NCBI GenBank assembly: GCA_025450195.1
Contig: JANWHW010000028.1
Span: forward strand, 62,001 to 126,000
Direction of reading: 5' to 3'
Source: Solirubrobacterales bacterium
GTDB lineage: Bacteria; Actinomycetota; Thermoleophilia; Solirubrobacterales; 70-9
DNA length: 64,000 nt
Shown here: in pieces, positions 25,100-33,533 of the stretch
Layout of the letters: the number at the start of each line of letters is the position of its first letter
Position numbering within the stretch: position 1 is the first letter of the stretch
Program-made: the position numbers and the translations under genes
The notes under the pieces: generated by a model
Databases searched by the model: none
What the model saw: only the letters and a program-made list of their open reading frames with translations
What the model was told of the DNA's origin: nothing

Positions 25100-28000
25100 T
25101 ACCTCGCTCGCGGCGGCCTTAGAACCACTTTTCGGTCCGGCGGACATTCCCATGCGGCATCGCGCGAAGGCGAAGAGGGCCGGCGGTCCGGCGCAAGTCA
25201 TCAAGGGGCGGCGACCCACACCAATTGGAATAGCCCAGAATCTCAGGCAAGAGGTCGCTGACTGGCGCGAAGCGGGGTATGCGGGGGCTTCAAGCACGAG
25301 CCGAGAACTCTTACTGCATTGGTTCCACCAGGGCCATGAGATTGAAGGCGGTGACGGAACGGCACAACCGTTCGCATATTACTTCTGCCAGAGAGAGGCG
25401 ATCGAGACTCTGATCTACCTCTACGAAGTTCGCGGGCTTCGAACCCTTTCAGCGCTCACTGGGGAGTTCGCGGGTGCGGATGCCGAGCGCGCAGCACTCG
25501 GGGTCAGTCCCGAAGACGACAGATGGTCGCGCTACGCGTTCAAGATTGCTACTGGGGCTGGGAAGACCAAAATCATGAGCCTCGCGATTGTGTGGAGTTA
25601 CTTCCACGCGTTGCGGGAGCCCGACTCAACGTTGGCTCGCGATTTTGTGGTGATCGCGCCAAGCATCACGGTCTTCGAGCGCCTAAAGGAGGACTTCAAA
25701 CCCGTCGGAGGGGGGCCGGACATTTTTGACAGCGACCCGGCCATCCCGCCAGCGTGGCGCTCCGAGTGGAATATGTCGGTGGTCCTACAGGACGAGCCGA
25801 GCGCTGCATCAGTCGGCGGCACCCTCTACCTGACCAACATCCATCGCTTGTACGACCCGGCTCAACGGCGGAAGTCAAAAGAGGCCGAGGAATACGACTG
25901 GATGGGACCGAAGGTTGCGAAGGCTAAGGCGCTTGATTCATCGGAGGAGCTGCGCCAGCGGATCGTCACCCATAAGAAGTTGATGGTCCTGAATGACGAG
26001 GCCCATCATGTCTGGGACCCTGGATCGGCGTGGAATGAGGCGATTGGATTCCTGCATCACGAAACTCAGAGCCGTGGCGGAGGACTTGTCAGCCAGCTCG
26101 ATTTTTCGGCGACGCCCAAGGATGACAAAGGCCAAGTGTTCCGCCATGTGGTGGTTGATACGCCCCTAGGGGAGGCAGTCGATGGCGGAATCGTTAAGAC
26201 GCCGATTATTGGACACGGCGAGAAGCTCGTCGAGCGTCCCCACGACGATGCGGCTCACCGGTATGAGAATCACCTAACCCTCGGTTACAAGCGGTGGCAG
26301 GCCTCGTTCGCCGAGTGGGAGAAAACCGGCAAGAAGCCTCTCCTCTTTGTCATGACCGAGAGCACCGAAGCAGCCGATCAAATCGCTCACCGGCTAAACA
26401 GCGATCCTCTCTACAAAGATTTAAACGGCAAGACAGTAAACCTCCATACCAATCTCAAAGGCAAGCTCAAAAAACGCGGCCGTGGTGCAACGGCCTTTTA
26501 TGAGTTCGTCGAGGCCGAGAAACAGATCAGCAATGAGGACTTGGAGGCTCTGCGGAAGCTGTCTCGGGAGCTCGACCGGAGTGAGAGCCCGTACCTTTGC
26601 ATTGTCTCGGTGCTGATGCTTCGGGAGGGATGGGACGTACGCAACGTCACGACCATCGTGCCCCTTCGTCCGCTCACAGCGAAGTCCAAGATCTTGCCCG
26701 AGCAGACTCTAGGTCGAGGGCTTCGCCGAATGACCCCTCCGGGCGAGGAGGCGATTGCGGAGACCGTAACTGTCGTGGAGCACGCGTCGTTTGTGACCTT
26801 GTACGCGGATGAGCTTGCAGACGAGGGGCTACCGCTCGAAACCGTCGACGTCGAGAAGGTTCCACGGACCACCGTCAGCATCTATCCAGACGCGGAGAAC
26901 AAGGATCTCGCCGGCCTCGACCTTGAGGTTCCTCGCCTATCGCACGGAATTCGGATCGAGTCCGACCTTGGCGATCTCAAGTTTGAGGACGTTCGAGAGG
27001 CGTTCTCCAATCTTGAGCCGCTGCCCCTTGGAGAGCCGCGCGAGAAGGAAATCAACTACGAGGGTCGCCATCTCATAACTGATGAGCTGGTCCAGCAGAT
27101 GATGATCAAGCTTCCGCTCCTTTCTGACCCCATCGGAGCAATCTCCTTCTACCGCGAGGAGTTGGAGCGAGCGGTGAAGATCAAGGGTACCCATCACCAG
27201 CTTGCACCGCTTCTTCAACGCTTCATCGAGGAGGTGCTTTTCGAGGAGTCGGTGGAGCTCTACGACGACCGCGTCGTGGGACGTCTGGCTGACAGCGATG
27301 TGAGGACCTATATCAGGGCGACATTCGTGCCGCTTCTACGCAAGAAGGTGACCCGCCGTCAGCAGCGACTTACTGAGGAACCGCCGCAATCGGTGACCAC
27401 ATGGAAGCCGTATCAGGCGACTCATTCAGAGACCCACCCTGCACAGGTAGCTGACCGGACACCGTTCAATCTCGCCCCCTGCAATCGCCAGCTTGAGGTC
27501 GCAATGACGCGATTCCTTGATCATGCCGAGGATGTTGCGGCGTTTGCCAAGAACCAAGGACCGCAAAGCTTGCGGATCGACGCACTGACTAGCGAGGGTA
27601 GGCGCTCTCTTTATACCGCCGATTTCTTGATCCGTCGTACGAATGGGACTTACCTTCTTGCGGAGACCAAGGGTCGGCGCGATCCCGACGTCGCCGGTAA
27701 GGCCAGAGCAGCACACGAGTGGTGCAAAGCTGCCTCAACTCCCAAGGTGAAGTGGGAGTACCTCTATGTCTCAGAGGACGTCTTCAAGCAGTTCGCTGGC
27801 GACTCAATCGCCGAGTTGCTGCGCACGTGTCGGCCAACCCTCAAGAAGCTTTTGGAAGAGGCAGATTCTCCTCAGCTTGCATTTCCGATTGGTCAGCCAG
27901 ATAGCGAGGAGTCGACGCGAGTCGTCTACGAGTTCATTTCCGAGGCCGACCTAGGCAGCTTGCCGTTGCGCGCTCGCAAGGGCATTCAGGAAGCGACATT

Positions 28001-28529
28001 GCTCTTCAACTACATGGCCCAGAAGGAGAAGGTGAGTTTCTCTCCGGTGTTCCAGCCACTGCTCGGGCCCTTGGATGCAGCTACCGAAGCTCTCCTATTC
28101 GAACGACTTGAGCCAGCCCTTCCAGAAGATGATGCCGACCAGGCCCAGTTCTTCAAACCAGACCTCAGTGCTCAGAAGAAAAAGCATCGGGAGTTCCTCG
28201 AAAAACAAGCCTCGCTACTTCGGAGGTTTCTTGTTCATCGGAGTCCGATCACCCCGATTGGCGTGTTGCGCTTCTGCCTTGATTACGCATCGAAGGACGA
28301 GCAGGCACCGGCTGGAGTTCTCTCTGCAGTGCGGGAGCGATTCTCGGATCTCGCTGATTCAGACCTGAGTGAGCTGCTGGGGACTGTCTACGACTTCCGC
28401 AACACATTTGTTGCCCACGTCAAAGGCGAGCTTGGGGATAGGGCTGAAGCCGACGAGGCGCTCCGGAACTGGATCAAGGCTATTGGGCGACTACATGAGC
28501 TCTCCGCCTCGACCGTCGCCCACTCCTAA
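25092..28529 (+). CDS. Type III restriction enzyme Res subunit with C-terminal HEPN-like domain
   Basis: 1145 aa. SF2 helicase part: Walker A in KIATGAGKTKIM (about 153-159), DEAHH at 302-306, DFSATP, and motif VI QTLGRGLRR from 538. A PD-(D/E)xK nuclease follows: D844 in YTADFLIRR and E858-x-K860 in LLAETKGR. Unusually, about 250 further residues follow. Near the end, YDFRNTFVAHVKGEL has R1103-N-x4-H1109, the RX4-6H signature of HEPN RNases. ATG 25092 overlaps mod. The protein may thus join DNA cleavage to an RNase or RNA-binding domain; the HEPN call rests on the motif and its helical context only. Confidence 0.88.
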   Translation: MVDTSLAAALEPLFGPADIPMRHRAKAKRAGGPAQVIKGRRPTPIGIAQNLRQEVADWREAGYAGASSTSRELLLHWFHQGHEIEGGDGTAQPFAYYFCQREAIETLIYLYEVRGLRTLSALTGEFAGADAERAALGVSPEDDRWSRYAFKIATGAGKTKIMSLAIVWSYFHALREPDSTLARDFVVIAPSITVFERLKEDFKPVGGGPDIFDSDPAIPPAWRSEWNMSVVLQDEPSAASVGGTLYLTNIHRLYDPAQRRKSKEAEEYDWMGPKVAKAKALDSSEELRQRIVTHKKLMVLNDEAHHVWDPGSAWNEAIGFLHHETQSRGGGLVSQLDFSATPKDDKGQVFRHVVVDTPLGEAVDGGIVKTPIIGHGEKLVERPHDDAAHRYENHLTLGYKRWQASFAEWEKTGKKPLLFVMTESTEAADQIAHRLNSDPLYKDLNGKTVNLHTNLKGKLKKRGRGATAFYEFVEAEKQISNEDLEALRKLSRELDRSESPYLCIVSVLMLREGWDVRNVTTIVPLRPLTAKSKILPEQTLGRGLRRMTPPGEEAIAETVTVVEHASFVTLYADELADEGLPLETVDVEKVPRTTVSIYPDAENKDLAGLDLEVPRLSHGIRIESDLGDLKFEDVREAFSNLEPLPLGEPREKEINYEGRHLITDELVQQMMIKLPLLSDPIGAISFYREELERAVKIKGTHHQLAPLLQRFIEEVLFEESVELYDDRVVGRLADSDVRTYIRATFVPLLRKKVTRRQQRLTEEPPQSVTTWKPYQATHSETHPAQVADRTPFNLAPCNRQLEVAMTRFLDHAEDVAAFAKNQGPQSLRIDALTSEGRRSLYTADFLIRRTNGTYLLAETKGRRDPDVAGKARAAHEWCKAASTPKVKWEYLYVSEDVFKQFAGDSIAELLRTCRPTLKKLLEEADSPQLAFPIGQPDSEESTRVVYEFISEADLGSLPLRARKGIQEATLLFNYMAQKEKVSFSPVFQPLLGPLDAATEALLFERLEPALPEDDADQAQFFKPDLSAQKKKHREFLEKQASLLRRFLVHRSPITPIGVLRFCLDYASKDEQAPAGVLSAVRERFSDLADSDLSELLGTVYDFRNTFVAHVKGELGDRAEADEALRNWIKAIGRLHELSASTVAHS

Positions 28530-28604
28530 CTTCGGCACAGCGAGGGGCTCGAATAGGCCACGGTTCTGTGGACGGCGCGTACCTCCAGAGCGGATACTTG
28601 GGAT

Positions 28605-31241
28605 ATGAGCGAGGAGACGTCGAACGAAGCCACCGCAGCGGGCACGGGTGCAAAGCCGGTGTCCGCGCGACATCTCCTTGTGGAGTGGGCCAACAAGCAG
28701 GATGGCTGGATTCGTCAACTCGTAAGCGAGGTTCTGCGCTCTCCCGAGCCGTTGACCGAGACGGTGCTCGATGCCGTCTTCGACGCGTATCTCAAAGAGA
28801 AGGGCCTCGCGGACGGCGAGGGCGCAGCCATTGGTCCCCTTGAGCTGGATCAGCCCACCGGGGCAAGCGTTGCCTCATTCGTCATCGACCGGCTTTCAGC
28901 AGTCTCTGGCGTCAACGCACTGGCAGAGGACCAAGCCGTCGATTTCAATGCCAATCTGACGATACTTTTCGGAGAGAACGGCTCAGGCAAGACGGGCTAC
29001 ATTCGGATTTTCAAGACCCTTGGAGCCGTCCGGACTGCGGAACCCATCCTTCCCAACGTCCGCGAGCCTTCCTCAGCCGCCAGGCCGCCTACCGCCACGC
29101 TGGACTTCACGGTCGATGGCTCATCCGACTCAATGGAGTGGAGGGGTGAGAAGGGTGTCGCACCTTTTACCTACATCGCGATCTTTGACTCACCCGCCGT
29201 CCAGCTACACGTCGACGAAGACCTTGCCTACAAGTACACCCCTGGGGATCTCGGCCTCTTCCCCAAGGTCAACGACGGAATTACTGCCGTCCGATCACGT
29301 CTTACGAACGCGTCTGCACAGCATCGACCTGCCGCAAATCCCTTCCTTTCTCATTTCACTCGGGGAACCCCCGTTTACGCCCTCATCGAGCCGCTGGGTG
29401 CAGCAACTGATCTCACGGGCCTTCGGGAGGCGGCCAAGGTCGGCGAGGCGGAGGAAAAGGAGGCCAAAGAGTTCGATACCCAGATAACGGCACTGGAAGG
29501 GGCGACGCTTCCTGCGCAGCTATCGGTAGCACGAACTCGACGAGACCTGAACGATGGTCTGAAAGAGGCTGCTGGGGCCGTGCTCGAATTCGATTGGACC
29601 GCTTACAACCAGGCTGTCTCAGCCGCGGATAAGGCGGACGCCGAGTACGCAGCGTTGCGGAGCGAGGTCCTGACCGCAGCGGGTCTCGAAGAGCGAGGCG
29701 AGGCCGACTGGCAGACGTTCATCCTGAGCGCTGAGGCCTACCGGAAGCACATTGAGAGTCACGAGTCTCCGCAAGAGGGCGACCCATGCCTATATTGCCG
29801 ACAGCCGCTCGACAACTCCGCCGCTCGACTCGTCCGGCGGTATCGAGAGTTCGCCGATGACGCAAGTCGTCGACGAGCCAGCGACTCGCGCGAACTCGCG
29901 GGCACGATCTGCCGTCGAATTAATGACCTCAATCGCGAGGCGCTTGGCGACCAGGTGGGTCGGGCGCGTGAGGGAGACGAGGACGACCCTGCCCTAGAGG
30001 AGGCGGAGCGCATGTTGGCCAACCTCGATGGCCTGTGCGGGTCACTCGAGCAGAAAAAGGCGGTCGATTGGACCGAGATCAACGCCTTGGCCCAAGGTGT
30101 GAGCACGGAAGCCGGAGCTCGGACCGAGGCCGCCGAGAAGCTGATCGCCTCCTTAACTGCGAAGGAGGAGACCCGGGCTGAGCAGTTAGCGAGGTTGAAG
30201 AAGGCGCGCGACCAGGTGAGGGACCGGTTGGAGCTTAAGCGCCGTCTTCCAGAAATCAGTGCATACGTCGAGAGCGCTCAATGGGCGGAGCGGGCAGACA
30301 AATTGCAACAACGCTTTACCGGCATTCTTCGGTCTCTGACGGGTACGGCGAAGGCTGCCAGCGAGGAGATGCTGAACGCTGACTTCGCCGGTCGTTTCGC
30401 GAAGGAATGCGAGACCTTGCGGGCTCCGGCGGTCGGCCTGGAGTTCCCTGGGCGCGAAGGCAAGGCCGCTCGCCGGAAAACTGTTTCGGCTGAACACAAG
30501 CCGTCTGTCGTCCTTTCGGAGGGTGAGCAGAAGGTCATCGCCCTTGCAGACTTTTTGGCTGAGGCCGCACTGCGGCTCACTCCTGCGCCACTTGTCTTGG
30601 ACGATCCCGTAAGCAGCCTCGACTACCGCCGGATCAAAGAGGTTGCCGGGCGCCTGGCCGAGCTGGCAGAAGATCGACAGGTCATCGTTTTCACGCACAA
30701 CATCTGGTTCGCAACTGAACTCTTGGCGAGGTTCGAGGGGATGCGGGACAAGTGCAGCTACTACAACATCTCTGATGACGAATCTGGCAAAGGGGTGATC
30801 ACCCGAGGAACCCACCCGCGTTGGGACACCATCGGCAAGACCAAAGCAAAGCTGAACGAGGTCATTGCCTCGGCCAGGACGAGCCAAGGGGAGGCTCGGG
30901 AGGCACTAATAGAGCGGGGCTACAGCTTGATTCGCACCTGGTCTGAGATCGCCGCCGAAAAAGAATTTCTCGCTGGGGTATCTACGAGATACGAGCCCCA
31001 TATCGGGATGACCAAGCTCCGGAACATAAAGACAGAGCGTCTGAGCGAGGCGATCGAGGAGGTTCTTCCCGTATTCGAGAAGGCTTGCCGAATCACCGAG
31101 GGCCATTCGCAGCCATTGGAGACTTTAGGAATCCGCCCGTCGCTCGAGGAGCTAGAGGCAGATTGGAAGCGAATCCAGGATGCCCTGAAGGCTTACAACA
31201 CCACCAGTAAAGGCGAGAGCGACCCGGTTAGCCCAATATAA
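28605..31241 (+). CDS. Zinc-hook ABC-type ATPase, RloC/PrrC-like putative anticodon nuclease
   Basis: 878 aa. Walker A GENGSGKT at 123-130; coiled coil about 260-600 broken by a Rad50-type hook CLYC at 395-398; ABC signature LSEGEQ from 637; Walker B LVLDDPVSSLD (D666-D667) and the THNIW switch region. This is the plan of RloC: SbcC/Rad50-like ATPase with a zinc hook, joined to a PrrC-type tRNA nuclease. The C-terminus has R777-x3-E781 (RTWSE) and H799, resembling the Arg-Glu-His catalytic triad of PrrC/RloC, but the spacing to His is shorter than I know for those. It lies 75 bp after res, as RloC is often linked to restriction loci. Confidence 0.8.
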   Translation: MSEETSNEATAAGTGAKPVSARHLLVEWANKQDGWIRQLVSEVLRSPEPLTETVLDAVFDAYLKEKGLADGEGAAIGPLELDQPTGASVASFVIDRLSAVSGVNALAEDQAVDFNANLTILFGENGSGKTGYIRIFKTLGAVRTAEPILPNVREPSSAARPPTATLDFTVDGSSDSMEWRGEKGVAPFTYIAIFDSPAVQLHVDEDLAYKYTPGDLGLFPKVNDGITAVRSRLTNASAQHRPAANPFLSHFTRGTPVYALIEPLGAATDLTGLREAAKVGEAEEKEAKEFDTQITALEGATLPAQLSVARTRRDLNDGLKEAAGAVLEFDWTAYNQAVSAADKADAEYAALRSEVLTAAGLEERGEADWQTFILSAEAYRKHIESHESPQEGDPCLYCRQPLDNSAARLVRRYREFADDASRRRASDSRELAGTICRRINDLNREALGDQVGRAREGDEDDPALEEAERMLANLDGLCGSLEQKKAVDWTEINALAQGVSTEAGARTEAAEKLIASLTAKEETRAEQLARLKKARDQVRDRLELKRRLPEISAYVESAQWAERADKLQQRFTGILRSLTGTAKAASEEMLNADFAGRFAKECETLRAPAVGLEFPGREGKAARRKTVSAEHKPSVVLSEGEQKVIALADFLAEAALRLTPAPLVLDDPVSSLDYRRIKEVAGRLAELAEDRQVIVFTHNIWFATELLARFEGMRDKCSYYNISDDESGKGVITRGTHPRWDTIGKTKAKLNEVIASARTSQGEAREALIERGYSLIRTWSEIAAEKEFLAGVSTRYEPHIGMTKLRNIKTERLSEAIEEVLPVFEKACRITEGHSQPLETLGIRPSLEELEADWKRIQDALKAYNTTSKGESDPVSPI

Positions 31242-31248
31242 TTGGCCT

Positions 31249-32241
31249 ATGGTGATAAACCTGAGTTCAGAACGGATAGAGGTCGATCCGTTAACAGACG
31301 AGACCGCTAACTTCATTGCGCTCGCAAACGTACTTGATGGTATTCGTGAACACGGCTTACGGGTACATAATGCCAATCACGATTCGACGCTCGTAACGCA
31401 TCTGAACCAGAAAGTGGGCAATGTCCAAACCCGCCCTCTCGAGGCGGATGCCCAACGTCTTCTAAGGGTCGCCTGGCAAACCGAGTTAGCAGCGCGTTTG
31501 AGTGAATCTTTCGATGACCCCGATCTACGAAGGATCGGGGCGCTAAGCCTTCCAATGCAGGCTTACTACGCCTTATTTAATGCGCGGCGGGCGCTCAGTA
31601 TCGCCGCCGGTGCTCCCATCTACAGCCATACGTCGATGCATAAAGACTTTGCCAATAATCGTGTAGGGGTGCTGCCGCCACCGTGGGGAATTGTTTTGAA
31701 TGGCGATCCGCGCAGCACCCTGGATTGCGCCATGGCCCCTAACCCACGCGGTTTCACGCCATACAAGTTCAATCCCATGGAGCGTAGCCATGCTCCGGAG
31801 GCACACCTCTTTTATGCACTTCTAATCGCTAGGCGGTGGAAGTTTGAGGAGGCTAGAAAGAAGTGGCTAGAAAATAATCGGAAACATGATGGATCACGAT
31901 ACGTGCGGCTGCCGTCCGGAAAGCCGGATGAGCTCGTTGATGGACTACGGCCGACAACAGTCTTAGATTTTCTCTACGAGCTTCGGCGACGTGCCAATTA
32001 TGAGAAGGCGGACGAGTTCCTCTCGAGTGCTGATGATGCTGTCGTTAAAAGGTATTACGACGGCATTCTTTACTTGGTCACTTCGGGCCTTCTCCTCACG
32101 GAAGCCCAGATTGCGCTGTTCGCTGGCACCGACGCATTAGAGGAGGCGGCGACCACTTGGATAAGTCGAGCACAGCGCATCGGCTCATCCGCGACACGCC
32201 CATTGAAGGACCGACTTGCGGTCATAAAGTCGGTGGCATAA
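31249..32241 (+). CDS. HEPN-like protein of unknown function, last gene of defence locus
   Basis: 330 aa, 7 bp after the ATPase gene, so probably co-transcribed. Mostly alpha-helical. The block LPMQAYYALFNARRALSIAAG resembles the first helices of HEPN domains (Y-x-A-L/M-F-x-A-A-R-A-L), and LYELRRRANYEKADEFL resembles the R-x-ADY-type helix of the same fold. An R-x6-H (R179, H186) is present but not in the usual setting, so catalysis is doubtful. Its sequence is clearly less GC-rich than the core. It could be a toxin-like effector, an immunity partner of the ATPase or an RNA-binding adaptor. Confidence 0.65.
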   Translation: MVINLSSERIEVDPLTDETANFIALANVLDGIREHGLRVHNANHDSTLVTHLNQKVGNVQTRPLEADAQRLLRVAWQTELAARLSESFDDPDLRRIGALSLPMQAYYALFNARRALSIAAGAPIYSHTSMHKDFANNRVGVLPPPWGIVLNGDPRSTLDCAMAPNPRGFTPYKFNPMERSHAPEAHLFYALLIARRWKFEEARKKWLENNRKHDGSRYVRLPSGKPDELVDGLRPTTVLDFLYELRRRANYEKADEFLSSADDAVVKRYYDGILYLVTSGLLLTEAQIALFAGTDALEEAATTWISRAQRIGSSATRPLKDRLAVIKSVA

Positions 32242-32275
32242 CCCTTGAATGCCCCCGTCAGCGTATGGTTGGTAG

Positions 32276-32475
32276 GTGAAGAGGGCGAAGCGAGCGAAAG
32301 GTTCCGGACGGCGGTACGACGTGTCGCGTCTGACGGTCTGGGCTGAGCCCAAGGCCGAGCCAGACTTCGACGCGCTGATTACGGCTGCCATCTCGATGCG
32401 GCTGCCATCTCGATGGCGACCAATATGTCGCCCGAAGACGTGATCGTGGCGCGCCAATCAAGGCCTGAGAGCTAG
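32276..32475 (+). pseudogene. Frameshifted relative of the 56-aa transfer-operon protein
   Basis: From GTG 32276 the frame gives RRYDVSRLTVWAEPKAEPDF and then DALITAAISM, clearly related to the 56-aa protein at 20651-20821. A 17-bp tandem duplication (CGGCTGCCATCTCGATG at 32382-32398 and 32399-32415) then shifts the frame, ending at TGA 32441-32443. Removing one copy restores ISMATNMSPEDV and a stop at 32473-32475, as in the relative. The relative sits at the end of the island, probably left from an older or tandem element. Confidence 0.65.
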
Positions 32476-32498
32476 CAGGGATCTGATCGTCTTCTGGA

Positions 32499-32531
32499 AG
32501 TCGGGGTTCGAGAGTCGTCCCCCGAGCTCCA
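32499..32531. other. Candidate right attachment site (degenerate tRNA-Ala 3' end)
   Basis: AGTCGGGGTTCGAG followed after 10 nt by CCGAGCTCCA resembles the T arm and acceptor end of tRNA-Ala (GGTCAGGGGTTCGAG and CAGCTCCA at 13436-13463), with an insertion in the T loop region. It lies exactly where the island ends and core-like genes resume. The TCGGGG...CCCCGA pairing could also act as a terminator for the cyclase gene, whose stop is at 32537. Confidence 0.5.
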
Positions 32532-32536
32532 TTCAT

Positions 32537-33481
32537 TCATTGCGTATCGGATGCGTGTACCACACGGTTGCGGCCCGCAGTCTTGGCCCGATACAGCGCC
32601 TGGTCTGCCCTGCTCAAGACGTTTTCGATACCTCCGTGCCCATCTATATCGGCGTCCCGCACGGCAACTCCCACACTTATCGTCACCACCGACAAGGGGT
32701 TGCCATGGGGATGCGAGATTTCCAACGTCTCAACTGCCAGTCGCATCCGCTCCGCGGCGGCGATTGCCAGCTCGATGCTCTGCCCGGGAAGCAGTACGAG
32801 CAGCTCCTCACCGCCATAGCGATATACGGCGTCACCGCTGCGACATGTGCCTCGCACAGCAGCGGCGACGACCTGCAGCACTAGATCCCCCGCCGGGTGA
32901 CCTCGGTTGTCGTTGTAGTCCTTAAAGCGATCCACATCGCAGAGGGCGACGGCGTAGCCGAGCCCGTACCTCTGGACGTTCCCCTCGATCGTTTCTAAGT
33001 CCTCCTGCATCCGCAGCCTGTTGCCAACCCCGGTCAGCGCATCCTGGCGAGACTGTTCGTAGAGTTCTCGGTTCAACCGCTCGAGTTCCCCTTGCTGGCC
33101 GACAAGTTGGCGATGCAGAGTCGTTACTCTCGCAGCGGCAACTAGGCAAGCCTCAAGTCTCTCGCGATCCAGGGGCTTTGCCAGGTAATCGTCTGCGCCC
33201 GCCTCCATCCCCTCTAAGACGCTCTTTTTTTCCTCCTTGGCGCAGAAGAGGATGAAGTACGCATACGGCTGATTCGAGCTCCTAATCTTCCGGCACAGCT
33301 CATCCCCGGTGAGGTCGGGCATCATCCAGCTGCTGATCACGACATCGGCGCCGCTGTTTTGAAAAAGCTCCCAAGCCCGAAGGCCCTCCTCAACGGCGAT
33401 GCAGTCGTGCCCAAGCCCTGTCATCGCCTCATCGAGGAGTCGGCGATCAGTCGGGGAATCGGCGACGGCCAGCACCTTCAT
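32537..33481 (-). CDS. Receiver-GGDEF diguanylate cyclase
   Basis: Makes c-di-GMP from two GTP. 314 aa: receiver-like domain at 1-120, short coiled-coil linker, GGDEF domain about 150-310 with an intact active site (YRYGGEELLVLLP) and an RxxD inhibitory site five residues before it (RSGD). The receiver keeps Asp8 and Lys in LAKPLD, but the usual phospho-acceptor Asp is Ser51 (VVISSWMMPD), so normal phosphorylation is unlikely. It lies 52 bp downstream of an HD-GYP gene on the same strand, a synthase/hydrolase pair. Confidence 0.92.
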   Translation of the reverse strand: MKVLAVADSPTDRRLLDEAMTGLGHDCIAVEEGLRAWELFQNSGADVVISSWMMPDLTGDELCRKIRSSNQPYAYFILFCAKEEKKSVLEGMEAGADDYLAKPLDRERLEACLVAAARVTTLHRQLVGQQGELERLNRELYEQSRQDALTGVGNRLRMQEDLETIEGNVQRYGLGYAVALCDVDRFKDYNDNRGHPAGDLVLQVVAAAVRGTCRSGDAVYRYGGEELLVLLPGQSIELAIAAAERMRLAVETLEISHPHGNPLSVVTISVGVAVRDADIDGHGGIENVLSRADQALYRAKTAGRNRVVHASDTQ

Positions 33482-33533
33482 GATCTCACCGTGCCGTCAC
33501 CGTCGATGGCTGGGTCGCTGTATCTGGGCAAGG

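Larger units (their letters stand above)
13391..32531. mobile_element. Integrated ICE/IME-like island at tRNA-Ala with defence cargo
   Basis: Bounded on the left by tRNA-Ala and on the right by a degenerate copy of the tRNA 3' end (about 32499-32531). It contains a large serine recombinase next to the tRNA, an XRE repressor and ImmA protease in one operon, an FtsK/TraG-like ATPase, a replication-relaxation-type protein, an orphan methyltransferase, a membrane module and a Type III restriction-modification locus. No relaxase and no Type IV pore genes are seen, so a mobilisable or decayed element is more likely than a full conjugative one. Part of the cargo (about 23.1-32.2 kb) looks less GC-rich than the flanks. 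The right boundary is less certain than the left. Confidence 0.7.
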
